Below are positions 1 through 9,591 of a stretch of 64,000 bases of DNA, one piece after another. Numbering within the stretch: position 1 is the first letter of the stretch; every line of letters starts with the position of its first letter. Origin of the DNA: Cetobacterium sp050033475 (GTDB taxonomy: Bacteria > Fusobacteriota > Fusobacteriia > Fusobacteriales > Fusobacteriaceae); assembly GCF_050033475.1 (NCBI RefSeq), contig NZ_CP188319.1, positions 1,612,001-1,676,000 of the forward strand. The letters are read 5' to 3'. Below the pieces are notes generated by a model. The model saw only the letters and a program-made list of their open reading frames with translations, had not been told where the DNA came from and ran no database searches. A program made the translations under genes and the position numbers.

Positions 1-204
1 TTCTACTTTAACATTTTTATTCTCTTCAAAATCCAAGTAATAGTTAGCATATTTTTTGCTAACTATTACCTTTAGATTGTTTTTACTTTTTAAATTTTCA
101 CGGATTTTTTTTCGAGACAAAATATAAGTAGATATACTATTAACTAAAATGTCACCATTTTCATTTATATCATCATTTTGCTGATATTTTACTATAGTAA
201 CCAT
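1..204 (-). CDS. Unknown protein, last visible gene of sulfur/ATPase island, cut by window edge
   Basis: The first 68 codons of a gene that continues beyond the left edge. The ATG at 204-202 has a good ribosome site (AGGGAGAG) and lies 10 bases after the stop of the large ATPase gene, so it belongs to the same minus-strand operon. The visible part is Lys/Asn rich, with no signal peptide or membrane segment, and I do not recognise a domain. By position it could be a nuclease, a PglZ-type or another effector protein, but nothing in the sequence proves that. Confidence 0.75.
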   Translation of the reverse strand, partial: MVTIVKYQQNDDINENGDILVNSISTYILSRKKIRENLKSKNNLKVIVSKKYANYYLDFEENKNVKVE

Positions 205-214
205 CTATCTCTCC

Positions 215-3200
215 CTATATTTTTGTTTGAATATAATTTTGTTGCTTACATTCAGTTATTACCTTATCAAACTTTTCTTTAAATTCATCTAAGGATATAT
301 ATTGTTTTCCTAAGGATTGTATTTCTTGTAAAATCTTATTTTTTATTTCTTCCATTGGAATTACATTTTCTTTATTGATTTCATTATTTAGTATCTGATT
401 ATTTATTACATTCTCTAGAGCTTCTATTTTATTGCTAACTAGACTTATATATTCAGGCTTAATAATATTATTATTAATATTATTTAAAATAATTCTTAAA
501 TTAATGTAATCATCATTTTTATTTAATTTTTCTTTTATAACTGGATCTTCTAAAGCTTCTAAATATCTTTCATATACCCCTATTATTCTTCTATGATAAC
601 CGTTAAATTTTTCATCTAACTCACTTATACTATTTTCTACTTTCTTTATTTCATCACAATCACATTGTTTACAAGAAGCTATTTTACCATCTTCTATAAA
701 AATTTCACATTTATCATAATTATTCATTTCATCAAAAAATTCTTCCAAGGAAGCTATTTCTATAAAGTTAAGTTTAGATAAATTCTTTAAACATTCTATT
801 TTAGTTTCTTCCTCAGAAAACAATTTATCTTTTAGTCTTTTAAATTTATCATGATATTTATCATGGTTAATTTTGAATTCATGATTATAAGTTTGTAATA
901 ATCCCTTTGCTTTTTCTGCCATACTATCTAAAAGATCAATATTAAAACAATCATTTTTATAATCTTCATTTAATAGTTCCAATTCTCTCAATTGTTCTTT
1001 CAAATCAGAATATCCATTTAATTCTACAATTAAAGGTCTAAGTTTCCATAAAGTATCACAAAAAGTTTCATATGTTGTTATTTCATTAGCTTCTAAATTT
1101 TTTAATCCCTTTATTAATTTATCTAGTTCTTCTAAATTTTCTTCATAAGTAGGTTTTTTAAATATTGTTGGAATATCCATAACCATATCATAATAACGTT
1201 TTTTATCTTTATTTTTTTCCAATTGATCCAATCTTGAAATTAAGTTTTTTAATTTACTAATCTTAATTTCTTTCTTTGTCAATCTTAAATCTCTATCTCT
1301 TAAAGTCTTTAATAATCCATCTAATTCTCTTTTTATAGAAACATATATATTAATTTCAGCTCTTCCATCGTTTCTAAATTTTTTACAACTACTAGCTACG
1401 CATATTCTACCTAAAATTTTCCATACAATTCCAACTTCTTCTGGTACAGTTTCTATATCATTTTTTTCTATTTTAAAATCTTCTGGTTTTTCTAAAATAT
1501 TTTTTAAAGATGTTACATCTAGAGAAATATATTTTTTCTTTTCTTTCTCTATTACTGTTATTCTTCCAATCTTATTTGCTACATAAAAATATAATAAAAT
1601 TAATGGATCATTTAATCCATATGGAGCTCTTTTCAGAATATTAAATGTCTCTTTTAAGCTTTCATGCTCTGTCTCTATATGTTTCATAATTTCATATGAT
1701 TTTTTACTATTTTTTTCTTCTGGACTTTTTAATTCTATTATTTTTGGTCCATGATTTTCCTTTTGAAATCCCAAATCTAAAGGAAGTAAGGTTGCATATA
1801 TTTGTTTTACTTGTTCTGCATTATCATCTCTTGCTAATTTTCCAATTCCATTTTCAATAAATTTTTCTACTAATTTATTTAAAGGTCCTCTATTATTAAA
1901 GTTTTCTACTTTTATTTCATAAGGAAATTTTTCGTAATAATTATATAGTAATTCTTTATATAGCATTATTTCTTGTTTAAGATTATCTTTAATCTCTCCT
2001 CCACCAAAAATAAAACTATAATTTCTTAAATTTGCAAATCTTCTCAAATACTTATTTCTAATTTTATCCTCTAACTTTCTCTTTCTTCTAAATAATATTT
2101 TTTTCAACTCTTCATTTTTTATAATATCTTCATTATTTTTTTCAATTTTTTTTATTGCACCATATGTTTTTAGATCATCTATAGTAAACATAATATCTTT
2201 TGGAATTGCTAAACATATATTTTTATTGTAATTTCTCAATATCTCTCCATATTTTTTTTCTATAGACTCCATATTAAAGTTCTCTGAAAAATCTGGAATT
2301 AAAAATACTATTTTTCCATCTTCCGCTGTTTTAAATAGTTTATTTTTATCCTTACTTTCTAATTCACTTAAATCTAGAATTTCTCCTTCTAATTTCCTAT
2401 CAAAAGGATAAATTCCCATGCTATATTTCAAATTATAATTATTTTTTATAAAAACTCTATTTTCTGATTTTGATAATATTGATCTTAACATTTTATATGG
2501 ATTAATCTTTTCTTTTTCCGTAGCTATAACTTTATCTAAGTTTATTCCACTATTATTTACAAATAATCTATATTTTCCATCTATTGTAGTTATATTTAAA
2601 TAATCATTACTTATAACTGGTATCATTTTTGTTTTAACAGTTTCTTCTGAATCAATTTGATAAATATCTCTTAATTCCTCTGCTGATAATTCAGTTTTAC
2701 CTGCCTTACTAGCTGAACTTACATAGGCTACTGTTAAAGCTTTTAAAAAATCTTTTAAATCCTCATCTTTTTCTATAATGCTCTCATTTGCTGTTTGATT
2801 ATATACTCTTATAATGTTGTTATCTTTACTTTCTATAGAGGTTTCAAAATAATCAAAAATTTCAGATAAAGTTATTAAATTTAATTTTCCATTATCTTCT
2901 ATATTTTTATTGAAAAATTTTTCTTTCACTACTTCTTTTAAGAAGCTAAATGTAGTTCTAACCTTTTGAGCATATAATTGAGATATAGGTTCTAAAAACT
3001 TCACTGTTGCAGGATGTAATGGATAAAAATCTAAGAAACTTGTATTATATATATTTTCTAATCGAACTATATAATCTCTATAAGTCATACTATATTTATT
3101 AAACTTTTGTACATCTAAATCTATAGTATTTTTTAATAATTCCTCTCCTTGATCAAAGGCTAAAATATGCTGTTGAAATCTTCCAAAAACTTTATCCAAT

Positions 3201-4165
3201 TGATCTTTACTTGTTCCATCATTTCCATCTAACATCTGTCCTAAGTCCTTATGTGTCGATGTTACAAAAGAAACATTAACTCCACTATTAACTGGTGTCA
3301 ACTGACATAAACTTTGAATATTTCCTAAATCTGTTGATATCCTATTACTTTCAATTGATGAAGTTAAATAAGCGGAAAATTCATCTAAGATTATCACTAA
3401 TTCATTATATCCATGTTTTTCCAACTCTTTATTTACATCCCTAAGAAAGACTTCCATATTTTTTATAGAAAGTTTTATTTCATTTCCAATTAAATCTATG
3501 GATAATTTTTTAAAAATATCTAAATACTCTCTTTGATAATTTGATAATCCTGCTTTTAAATCATCTATATCTAAATTTAAATTATCTAAAAATTTATCAA
3601 TTTGATTAGACATATTTAAATATAATCTATCTAATCCATCTAAAGCCTCTTGATAAACACTTGTAATTTCAATCTCTCCAAAATTATTTTGTAAACTCTT
3701 TATAATTTCTTCTTGAAGCATATCTTTAAAATCTTTTTCATTTTCTGCTTCTCCATTTATTCTAACTACAAAATATTTTTTATTATTTTTTATAAATTCC
3801 AAATGATATTTAAGTTCTGGAAATCTTTGAAATCTTTTGATTAATTCGTCATATAATTTTGTATTTTTCATTTCTAAAATTATATTTAACATTAATAAAA
3901 AATAAGATTTACCCATTCCATACTGCCCAGTAACTATATGAGATCTTTTTGTAGCGATTCTATCTATATCTCCCCCTTTTTCTTCTCTTCTATTAGAACT
4001 TCTAGTCATATTTATACTTTCTAATATATTTATAAAAGTTTCTGCTAATTTTTCAGTCATTATATAATTTCCAAGTAATCTTTCTTGCTCATTTAAATTT
4101 TCTGCTCTAGTTAAATCAATAACTGGATCAAATTCTTTTAATAATACAATATCTCTTATTTTCAT
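215..4165 (-). CDS. Large P-loop ATPase (BrxC/DUF6079-like), second ATPase of island
   Basis: A cytoplasmic ATPase of about 1316 residues. Counted from the upstream GTG at 4183, a Walker A motif (GQYGMGKS) lies at 86-93 and a Walker B (ILDEF) near 265-269. A conserved FYPLHPATVKFL stretch near 390 is followed by AQKVRTTFSFL. The C-terminal half is rich in charged helices and carries a CX11CX2CXC cluster at 1159-1176 that could bind zinc. Size and layout resemble the very large ATPases of BREX (BrxC/PglY) and DUF6079 phage-resistance proteins. The Walker regions and FYPL/RTxFSFL motifs are shared with the 1133-aa ATPase upstream, so the two are probably paralogues. An in-frame GTG at 4183 overlaps the preceding stop, but the ATG at 4165 is the likelier start. 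The ATPase role is firm; a defence role is inferred from context. Confidence 0.85.
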   Translation of the reverse strand: MKIRDIVLLKEFDPVIDLTRAENLNEQERLLGNYIMTEKLAETFINILESINMTRSSNRREEKGGDIDRIATKRSHIVTGQYGMGKSYFLLMLNIILEMKNTKLYDELIKRFQRFPELKYHLEFIKNNKKYFVVRINGEAENEKDFKDMLQEEIIKSLQNNFGEIEITSVYQEALDGLDRLYLNMSNQIDKFLDNLNLDIDDLKAGLSNYQREYLDIFKKLSIDLIGNEIKLSIKNMEVFLRDVNKELEKHGYNELVIILDEFSAYLTSSIESNRISTDLGNIQSLCQLTPVNSGVNVSFVTSTHKDLGQMLDGNDGTSKDQLDKVFGRFQQHILAFDQGEELLKNTIDLDVQKFNKYSMTYRDYIVRLENIYNTSFLDFYPLHPATVKFLEPISQLYAQKVRTTFSFLKEVVKEKFFNKNIEDNGKLNLITLSEIFDYFETSIESKDNNIIRVYNQTANESIIEKDEDLKDFLKALTVAYVSSASKAGKTELSAEELRDIYQIDSEETVKTKMIPVISNDYLNITTIDGKYRLFVNNSGINLDKVIATEKEKINPYKMLRSILSKSENRVFIKNNYNLKYSMGIYPFDRKLEGEILDLSELESKDKNKLFKTAEDGKIVFLIPDFSENFNMESIEKKYGEILRNYNKNICLAIPKDIMFTIDDLKTYGAIKKIEKNNEDIIKNEELKKILFRRKRKLEDKIRNKYLRRFANLRNYSFIFGGGEIKDNLKQEIMLYKELLYNYYEKFPYEIKVENFNNRGPLNKLVEKFIENGIGKLARDDNAEQVKQIYATLLPLDLGFQKENHGPKIIELKSPEEKNSKKSYEIMKHIETEHESLKETFNILKRAPYGLNDPLILLYFYVANKIGRITVIEKEKKKYISLDVTSLKNILEKPEDFKIEKNDIETVPEEVGIVWKILGRICVASSCKKFRNDGRAEINIYVSIKRELDGLLKTLRDRDLRLTKKEIKISKLKNLISRLDQLEKNKDKKRYYDMVMDIPTIFKKPTYEENLEELDKLIKGLKNLEANEITTYETFCDTLWKLRPLIVELNGYSDLKEQLRELELLNEDYKNDCFNIDLLDSMAEKAKGLLQTYNHEFKINHDKYHDKFKRLKDKLFSEEETKIECLKNLSKLNFIEIASLEEFFDEMNNYDKCEIFIEDGKIASCKQCDCDEIKKVENSISELDEKFNGYHRRIIGVYERYLEALEDPVIKEKLNKNDDYINLRIILNNINNNIIKPEYISLVSNKIEALENVINNQILNNEINKENVIPMEEIKNKILQEIQSLGKQYISLDEFKEKFDKVITECKQQNYIQTKI

Positions 4166-4182
4166 ATTTACCACTTTCTCCA

Positions 4183-4656
4183 CTAAAAATTATTTTCCAT
4201 ATAAAGTATATTTTTGGTTGGGAAGGAACTATTTTCCAATTGATTTTTTATTTTCATTTTTTTTATATTTTCTACTAAAAAAAATATTTTTTTCTCATAT
4301 ACCTGAGTTCCCAATTCTGAAAAAAATTTTTTTATATGGTCCTCATTAATATTTTTATTGTAAAGAATATTTTCTATAACTCCCAAACCGACTACTAAAA
4401 TATCATTTCCTAGTTCATCTAATTTTTTCCACAAAAATTTAAAAAATTTACTATTATCAAAAACTCTTAAATTTAATTTTGTTTCTTTAAAAAAACTCTC
4501 TAAAATATCCTCTATATTTAAAATTGATATATTAATATTTTCTAATTTTTCTATTTCCTCATAATTACTATTATTTTCTAAAAAAATTATATATGAATTA
4601 TATCTAGATTCTATCTCACCCTTTCTTATAGAATCTATTTTCTCTATAATATTCAT
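4183..4656 (-). CDS. Small unknown protein of sulfur/ATPase island
   Basis: A 157-residue, Asn/Lys/Ile-rich soluble protein with no signal peptide or motif that I recognise. It sits between the second DUF4007-like gene and the second large ATPase; its stop codon overlaps a possible GTG start of that ATPase, so the two are probably translationally coupled. In size and position, just before a BrxC-like ATPase, it recalls the small BrxB-type proteins of BREX, but no sequence similarity is claimed. Its ribosome site is odd: a G5-C-G5 run directly abuts the ATG. Confidence 0.7.
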   Translation of the reverse strand: MNIIEKIDSIRKGEIESRYNSYIIFLENNSNYEEIEKLENINISILNIEDILESFFKETKLNLRVFDNSKFFKFLWKKLDELGNDILVVGLGVIENILYNKNINEDHIKKFFSELGTQVYEKKIFFLVENIKKMKIKNQLENSSFPTKNILYMENNF

Positions 4657-4667
4657 CCCCCGCCCCC
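4657..4667 (-). promoter_or_regulatory. G5CG5 tract as ribosome-binding region
   Basis: On the minus strand GGGGGCGGGGG sits immediately before the ATG at 4656 and just after the stop of the preceding gene. In DNA this AT-rich, eleven consecutive G/C bases stand out. It probably serves as a strong but non-standard Shine-Dalgarno region. Confidence 0.6.
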
Positions 4668-4668
4668 T

Positions 4669-5475
4669 TTAGGACATCTTTATAATCATATCTAAAATAT
4701 CATCTTTTTTAATTTCTGGGTTTATTCTAATTTGATTTAATCCTGCAATTTTTTCTATACTTATTAACTTCAAATTTTGAATTTCTTCTAAAGTTTCCAT
4801 TATTGCTTCCTCATCCATTAAGAAAAATCTTCCCAAATTATATTTACTACTTATTATTTTTTCTATATCCATCGATCCTTGGTTCTCTTCCCAAATATCA
4901 TATAATATATATGCTGCAACTAATGGTTCTACCCAATATGAATGAATTTCATATTTTTGATTTTTATTCTCCCCTTCTTCAGGTTCTAATATTCCCATTT
5001 TTCCAAATCCTAATTCAGAATCAGCCAAAGTGTTTATAGCAGCTATTATAAATTCACTATCATTAATCTCCATTTTACTTAAAGATTTTTTTATATCATT
5101 AGTACTCAATGTATTTTCATAAGAAAATACATTTTCAAAAAGAACATCATTAATTATTGCAGAAAAATATAGATGACCATCATTTTCTGGTAAACTTGGA
5201 TCCCTTAATAAATGATAAAACATTAGTGGTTCCACTAAATCATCTGAATATTTTATTTCTATATAAGTTTCTCCTAATTTAGTTAAAGAAATTATTCTAT
5301 TATCTATTTTTATTCCATTAATATATTTCAGCCACTCTAAATAGGTCACAATTTTATTTTCTCCTATTCCTGTGCTTTCTTTAAGCTTTTCCTTGGTATC
5401 TATTCCATTTTTGATATCTTCCATCAATTTTATTGCATAAGGAACTTCAAATTTAAATTTCTGTTTTGAATGCAT
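4669..5475 (-). CDS. DUF4007-like protein (second copy)
   Basis: A 268-residue protein that looks like a diverged relative of the DUF4007 protein at 9592-10461. Both have an N-terminal helical segment with a LGIG/TGIGENK-like turn followed by an aromatic helix. In both, a middle region carries a D-P-x-L-x-E/P-E-N pattern and the C-terminal winged-helix-like segment ends in AGLN-(N/Q)-I-(K/R)-I. The last part (about 215-260) is the clearest match. DUF4007 proteins are known neighbours of PAPS-reductase-like genes in DNA-modification islands; their biochemical role is not established. Start ATG 5475 follows an AGGTG site. It precedes the second large ATPase, as the first copy precedes the first ATPase. 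Confidence 0.6.
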   Translation of the reverse strand: MHSKQKFKFEVPYAIKLMEDIKNGIDTKEKLKESTGIGENKIVTYLEWLKYINGIKIDNRIISLTKLGETYIEIKYSDDLVEPLMFYHLLRDPSLPENDGHLYFSAIINDVLFENVFSYENTLSTNDIKKSLSKMEINDSEFIIAAINTLADSELGFGKMGILEPEEGENKNQKYEIHSYWVEPLVAAYILYDIWEENQGSMDIEKIISSKYNLGRFFLMDEEAIMETLEEIQNLKLISIEKIAGLNQIRINPEIKKDDILDMIIKMS

Positions 5476-5487
5476 CTTTTTTCACCT

Positions 5488-6177
5488 TTACCTTTCATTT
5501 TCCAGTAACATAAAAATATCCTCATAATAATTTTTATTAACTTCTATATCTTGAACAATAAAATTTAACTCTCCTAAATTATTTTTATATTCCTTTGATA
5601 TTTTTAAAAATTCTACTGTTCTTAAGGAAATTATTCTTTTTATAAAATTTTTATTATTTTTAAAATATATAAGAAAAGAAGGATTTAATATTAACTTTTC
5701 TTCTTTTTTATCAAAGAAATATATATAGCCTTCAAAATCATTATATAAGGCTCCCAATACATTTTTTTTTAAAATAATTGTTGTTTTCTCAATATAATCA
5801 TTTTTTATAAGTTCATTTAATTCTTCATATTTTATATTTTCTTTTAAGAAATGAGTTTCTTTAATTTCTCTTATTAATTTTTCTTGATCTGAAATTTCTG
5901 AATATCCATTGTATATAGTTTTTTTTATTTTTATTGTTCTTTCTAGCTCCCAATAAATCTCTCCAAAAACTTTTAAAACTTCAAAAAATATATTTTTAAA
6001 ACAATTTTTACTTGTAGATGAAACTATAGTTAATGATTCTAATAATGTTAATTTATATAAATTCTTCATAGTAGTTTTTTTCGAAAAAAAACTTTGTAAT
6101 TTATCAATAATTTCTTCATTACTTAAAATTTCTTCCCATTGATTGCCTTCACTTGCCTTTAAATTCCATCCCGCCAT
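5488..6177 (-). CDS. Unknown protein of sulfur/ATPase island
   Basis: A 229-residue soluble protein that I do not recognise. It begins with a Trp-containing segment (GWNLKASEGNQWEE), then helical, Lys/Ile-rich sequence with several Phe/Tyr-rich strands. There is no signal peptide, membrane segment or nuclease signature. It lies 11 bases after the 1133-aa ATPase and 12 bases before the second DUF4007-like gene, with an AAGGAG site 8 bases before its ATG, so it is a genuine member of the operon. It may be a partner of one of the two ATPases; that is positional inference only. Confidence 0.7.
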   Translation of the reverse strand: MAGWNLKASEGNQWEEILSNEEIIDKLQSFFSKKTTMKNLYKLTLLESLTIVSSTSKNCFKNIFFEVLKVFGEIYWELERTIKIKKTIYNGYSEISDQEKLIREIKETHFLKENIKYEELNELIKNDYIEKTTIILKKNVLGALYNDFEGYIYFFDKKEEKLILNPSFLIYFKNNKNFIKRIISLRTVEFLKISKEYKNNLGELNFIVQDIEVNKNYYEDIFMLLENER

Positions 6178-6188
6178 ATTTTATCTCC

Positions 6189-9100
6189 TTATATCTCCAT
6201 TAAAATAGAAGCTAGTATTTTTATTTTTTCTTCTTCACTTATACTTTTTCCAATATTTTTTATATGAGATTCTAACTTAGCTTTAAATAGTTTTCCTGTT
6301 GAAGATACTTCTATGTTTAAATTTATTGTCTTTTCATATTTTCCAAAGGATAGTTTTAAATTTTCTCTCTCCTCCAAATCAATTTCTATATCTTTTTCAT
6401 CATTTAGTTTTTCTAATAATAACTTTTTAAACTCTTCTAAATCTGTTATTGATCTCCAGTTTTCACAACTAAATCCTTTAATTTCCTTTGTTAATTCCGA
6501 AAGTATTATTTTTTCATTTTTATCAGAAAATTTTAAAATAAACTCTTCGATTTTATTTTTATTATTTTTCTTCGATAATTCATTTAACATATCTTTTAAC
6601 TGTACATTTTCATATCCATAAATATTACAAACTTCTTTAGATAAATTTTTATAAAACTCTTCTTTTTTCTCTTCTATAATGTTTAGTTCATATTCCATTT
6701 TTTGTCTAATTTCTTCATAGTTATCTATCTTATAAATTTTTGGTATGGTTTCTAATAAAAATTCCTTTCCATTAGTTAAATTAAAAATTCCCTTATAAAT
6801 TTTATTTATTCCAGGTAATTCCTTTATGTAAATTCCTGTAATATATCTCGGTAATCCTAAAATATAATTTTTTATTCCCATTAAAACTCTGTTATAAATC
6901 TTATCTTCAAAATTTGATATATACTCGAAAAATAATTTTTCCATATTTTTCATGTAATCATATTCTTTTTCTGATAAGTTATAATAATTTAATTCATATT
7001 TTTCTGGATTTTTTTCAATTAGTTCAAGTACATCTCCATTAAAGTCAATTTCACTTTTATTAAATGAATTTATAATCGATATTTCCTCTAAATTTTTTAT
7101 AATTACAATTCCTAGTAAGAAAGTGAATATTCCCTTTCTTATTCCATAAGTTCCTAAGTTACTACAATACTTTTCATAAATTTTATTTACAGAAATTTTT
7201 TCTCTTTTTATATCTTCTAAAATATTATTGTAAATTTCTCCAAAAGTACTATTCTCTATATTAAGTTTTTCATCCTTATAAATTTCTGTATATTTCAACA
7301 AAATTCTTCCAACTGAACTTTCTGCCTTTGTATCCTTAAAATATTCCTCTGTTAAAATATCTTTATTTAATAATTTTTTTATAATATCCATTCTTGCTTT
7401 TTTCATAGGAACAGATAAACTATGTTTATTTATCAATTCATAATTAATATTCACATAATTAAAATATTTTTGTTCTAAATATTCATAGGTTATATTTATT
7501 AACGATTTCTTGTTATCTTCAGAACAATTTTTATTTGTAAAAGAACAATCTTTAAAATATAGATTTATCATTCCCTCAATTTTTTCTATTATTTCTTTTT
7601 TATAGGAATCTAATTCTTTCTTTACAATATCTTCCTTTGAATATTTTTCGTCATAAACTTCCAATCTTAAAATTGCTTCCAGTTCTTTTAATTCTTCTAA
7701 AATATTTAGTTTTTTACCTTTTGGATTATAAGCAATTATTAAATCTTCATTTTCTAAATAATTTTTTATCTCTAAATAGTTTTCATTATTTTCTATATTT
7801 GTTAAATATATTATTTTTCCATCATCATAAATTTTTTCTTTAAGTGAATCTAAATTTATATTACTAACATCTAAAAAACTTTGAGATAAAAATCTATTAA
7901 TTTTTCTTTTGTCGTTATACTTTAGAGGATAATAATATTTATCTCCTATATTTTGGTTCAGAGTCTCCATATATGAAAAATTATTTAATTTTTTTTCAAC
8001 ATATTCTTTTACTTCTTTCTCTACATTTACATCAATATCTTCAACTATTTTGTATAAATTACTGTGTCTTCTATATTGAATATAATTTTTTTCTTTCAAA
8101 TTATTCTCTATATCTTTTATATTTTTAATATTTAATAAATATTGCATAGTATCTGGACTTGGAGCTATTTCTCCATATCTATTGTAAATACATATTACCC
8201 CTAAACTTTTTATAAATTTCCTCATATTTTTCTCTGATTTTGGAATATTTTGAAGAATATTCTTTATATTTATATAAACCTTATATTCCATTGTATCTGA
8301 TGCCATTCTTCTAAAATTATCCTCAAAATAATCAAAAATTCTATCTAATCCAATAAATATTTCACTATTATTTTTTTTCAAAATATTTTTTAAGGATTTT
8401 TCTTCTTCTCCACATAAAAAAGAAAATAAAGTTCTTTCATTTTGAGCAAATTTCTGTGAAAAATCTGGTAATAGTGTTGCGGTTAAATAATCCAATGGAT
8501 AAAATTTTTCTACCGCTCTTATTCCTTCATCATTTATAGTTTCTAATTTATCTAAAAGCTCTTCTTTTCTTAAGAATTCTGTTTTATTTTTTTCCCTATA
8601 TTCCTTATAATCTTCACATTCAATTATATTTTCCATAATTTCTAGAACATTTATTTTATCGTAAATTAAATGTTCTTTCATAAATCTTCCACTTACTTTT
8701 TCCCATTCATCTTTTAATATGCTATTTCCTAAATTATTTGTATATTGAAAAACATCCTTATGAGTTATTAGTAATATTGAAGATTTATTTTCATTATTAC
8801 AGTATTCAGACATATCTTGAATCTCTTTAACATCTAGTTCCTCTATATTAGTTTCTAAATATCTTCCAAATTCATCAAAAACATAAATAACTCCAGCATA
8901 TCCTAATCTTAAAATCTGTTCCTCTACTTCTTTTAATAAAATATCTATCTTTTTAGGTTTTTCAAAAAAGAAAAATTTTTCTCCTGGGAAAATTTTACTA
9001 TATGTATTTTTAAAAATATCTATGGTTTCATCTTTCTTTTCACTTAACATATCTTTAAAATTTTCTATATCTCCTACTTCCATAGAAAATTTTCTATAAA

Positions 9101-9590
9101 TCTCTGGATATTCATCATTCCATTTATTTATTTTTTCTTCAACAATTTCAAATTTAGTTGATAAATTTAAGGAAATTTTTTCACTTTTTGCACTTTGCTC
9201 AATCCCCTGAAGAACTGTTTTAGAAAATTCCTTCATAGAATCATCTAAAAATACTATAAAATATTTTTTATTTTCAAATTTATTTAAAGTTTCTTTAATA
9301 GGAAAAATTTTCTCTGATTTCTTAAGAAAAGTTGAGTATTTTTCTCTATTGTATTCTCCACTTAAAATATTTAATAATATCGCTGTAAAATATGATTTTC
9401 CTGTTCCATATGCTCCTGATAATAAAACTGAATATCCTCTTTCACTTTCAATCATATTTAAAAATTTATCTAATAATTTTAAATTTCTATTACTAGGATA
9501 ATATGAATTAATTTTTCTATTATCCATATAATCATCTTTTATATTAATTGAATATTTATTTGTATCTAATAATTTAACTACCGAATTCAT
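6189..9590 (-). CDS. Large P-loop ATPase, first ATPase of island
   Basis: A 1133-residue cytoplasmic ATPase. Walker A (GAYGTGKS) is at 59-66 and Walker B (VIYVFDEFGRYLE) at about 233-245. A sensor-like LLITHKD follows, then FYPLDYLTATLL and SQKFAQNERTLFSFL. The remainder is long, helical and strongly charged. The order of these motifs is the same as in the 1316-aa ATPase at 215-4165, so the two are probably ancient duplicates. It starts one base after the stop of the DUF4007-like gene, with only a weak ribosome site, which implies translational coupling. By context it should act with the DUF4007 protein, for example in DNA loading or remodelling during sulfur modification or restriction; this is not shown. 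Confidence 0.85.
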   Translation of the reverse strand: MNSVVKLLDTNKYSINIKDDYMDNRKINSYYPSNRNLKLLDKFLNMIESERGYSVLLSGAYGTGKSYFTAILLNILSGEYNREKYSTFLKKSEKIFPIKETLNKFENKKYFIVFLDDSMKEFSKTVLQGIEQSAKSEKISLNLSTKFEIVEEKINKWNDEYPEIYRKFSMEVGDIENFKDMLSEKKDETIDIFKNTYSKIFPGEKFFFFEKPKKIDILLKEVEEQILRLGYAGVIYVFDEFGRYLETNIEELDVKEIQDMSEYCNNENKSSILLITHKDVFQYTNNLGNSILKDEWEKVSGRFMKEHLIYDKINVLEIMENIIECEDYKEYREKNKTEFLRKEELLDKLETINDEGIRAVEKFYPLDYLTATLLPDFSQKFAQNERTLFSFLCGEEEKSLKNILKKNNSEIFIGLDRIFDYFEDNFRRMASDTMEYKVYINIKNILQNIPKSEKNMRKFIKSLGVICIYNRYGEIAPSPDTMQYLLNIKNIKDIENNLKEKNYIQYRRHSNLYKIVEDIDVNVEKEVKEYVEKKLNNFSYMETLNQNIGDKYYYPLKYNDKRKINRFLSQSFLDVSNINLDSLKEKIYDDGKIIYLTNIENNENYLEIKNYLENEDLIIAYNPKGKKLNILEELKELEAILRLEVYDEKYSKEDIVKKELDSYKKEIIEKIEGMINLYFKDCSFTNKNCSEDNKKSLINITYEYLEQKYFNYVNINYELINKHSLSVPMKKARMDIIKKLLNKDILTEEYFKDTKAESSVGRILLKYTEIYKDEKLNIENSTFGEIYNNILEDIKREKISVNKIYEKYCSNLGTYGIRKGIFTFLLGIVIIKNLEEISIINSFNKSEIDFNGDVLELIEKNPEKYELNYYNLSEKEYDYMKNMEKLFFEYISNFEDKIYNRVLMGIKNYILGLPRYITGIYIKELPGINKIYKGIFNLTNGKEFLLETIPKIYKIDNYEEIRQKMEYELNIIEEKKEEFYKNLSKEVCNIYGYENVQLKDMLNELSKKNNKNKIEEFILKFSDKNEKIILSELTKEIKGFSCENWRSITDLEEFKKLLLEKLNDEKDIEIDLEERENLKLSFGKYEKTINLNIEVSSTGKLFKAKLESHIKNIGKSISEEEKIKILASILMEI

Positions 9591-9591
9591 T

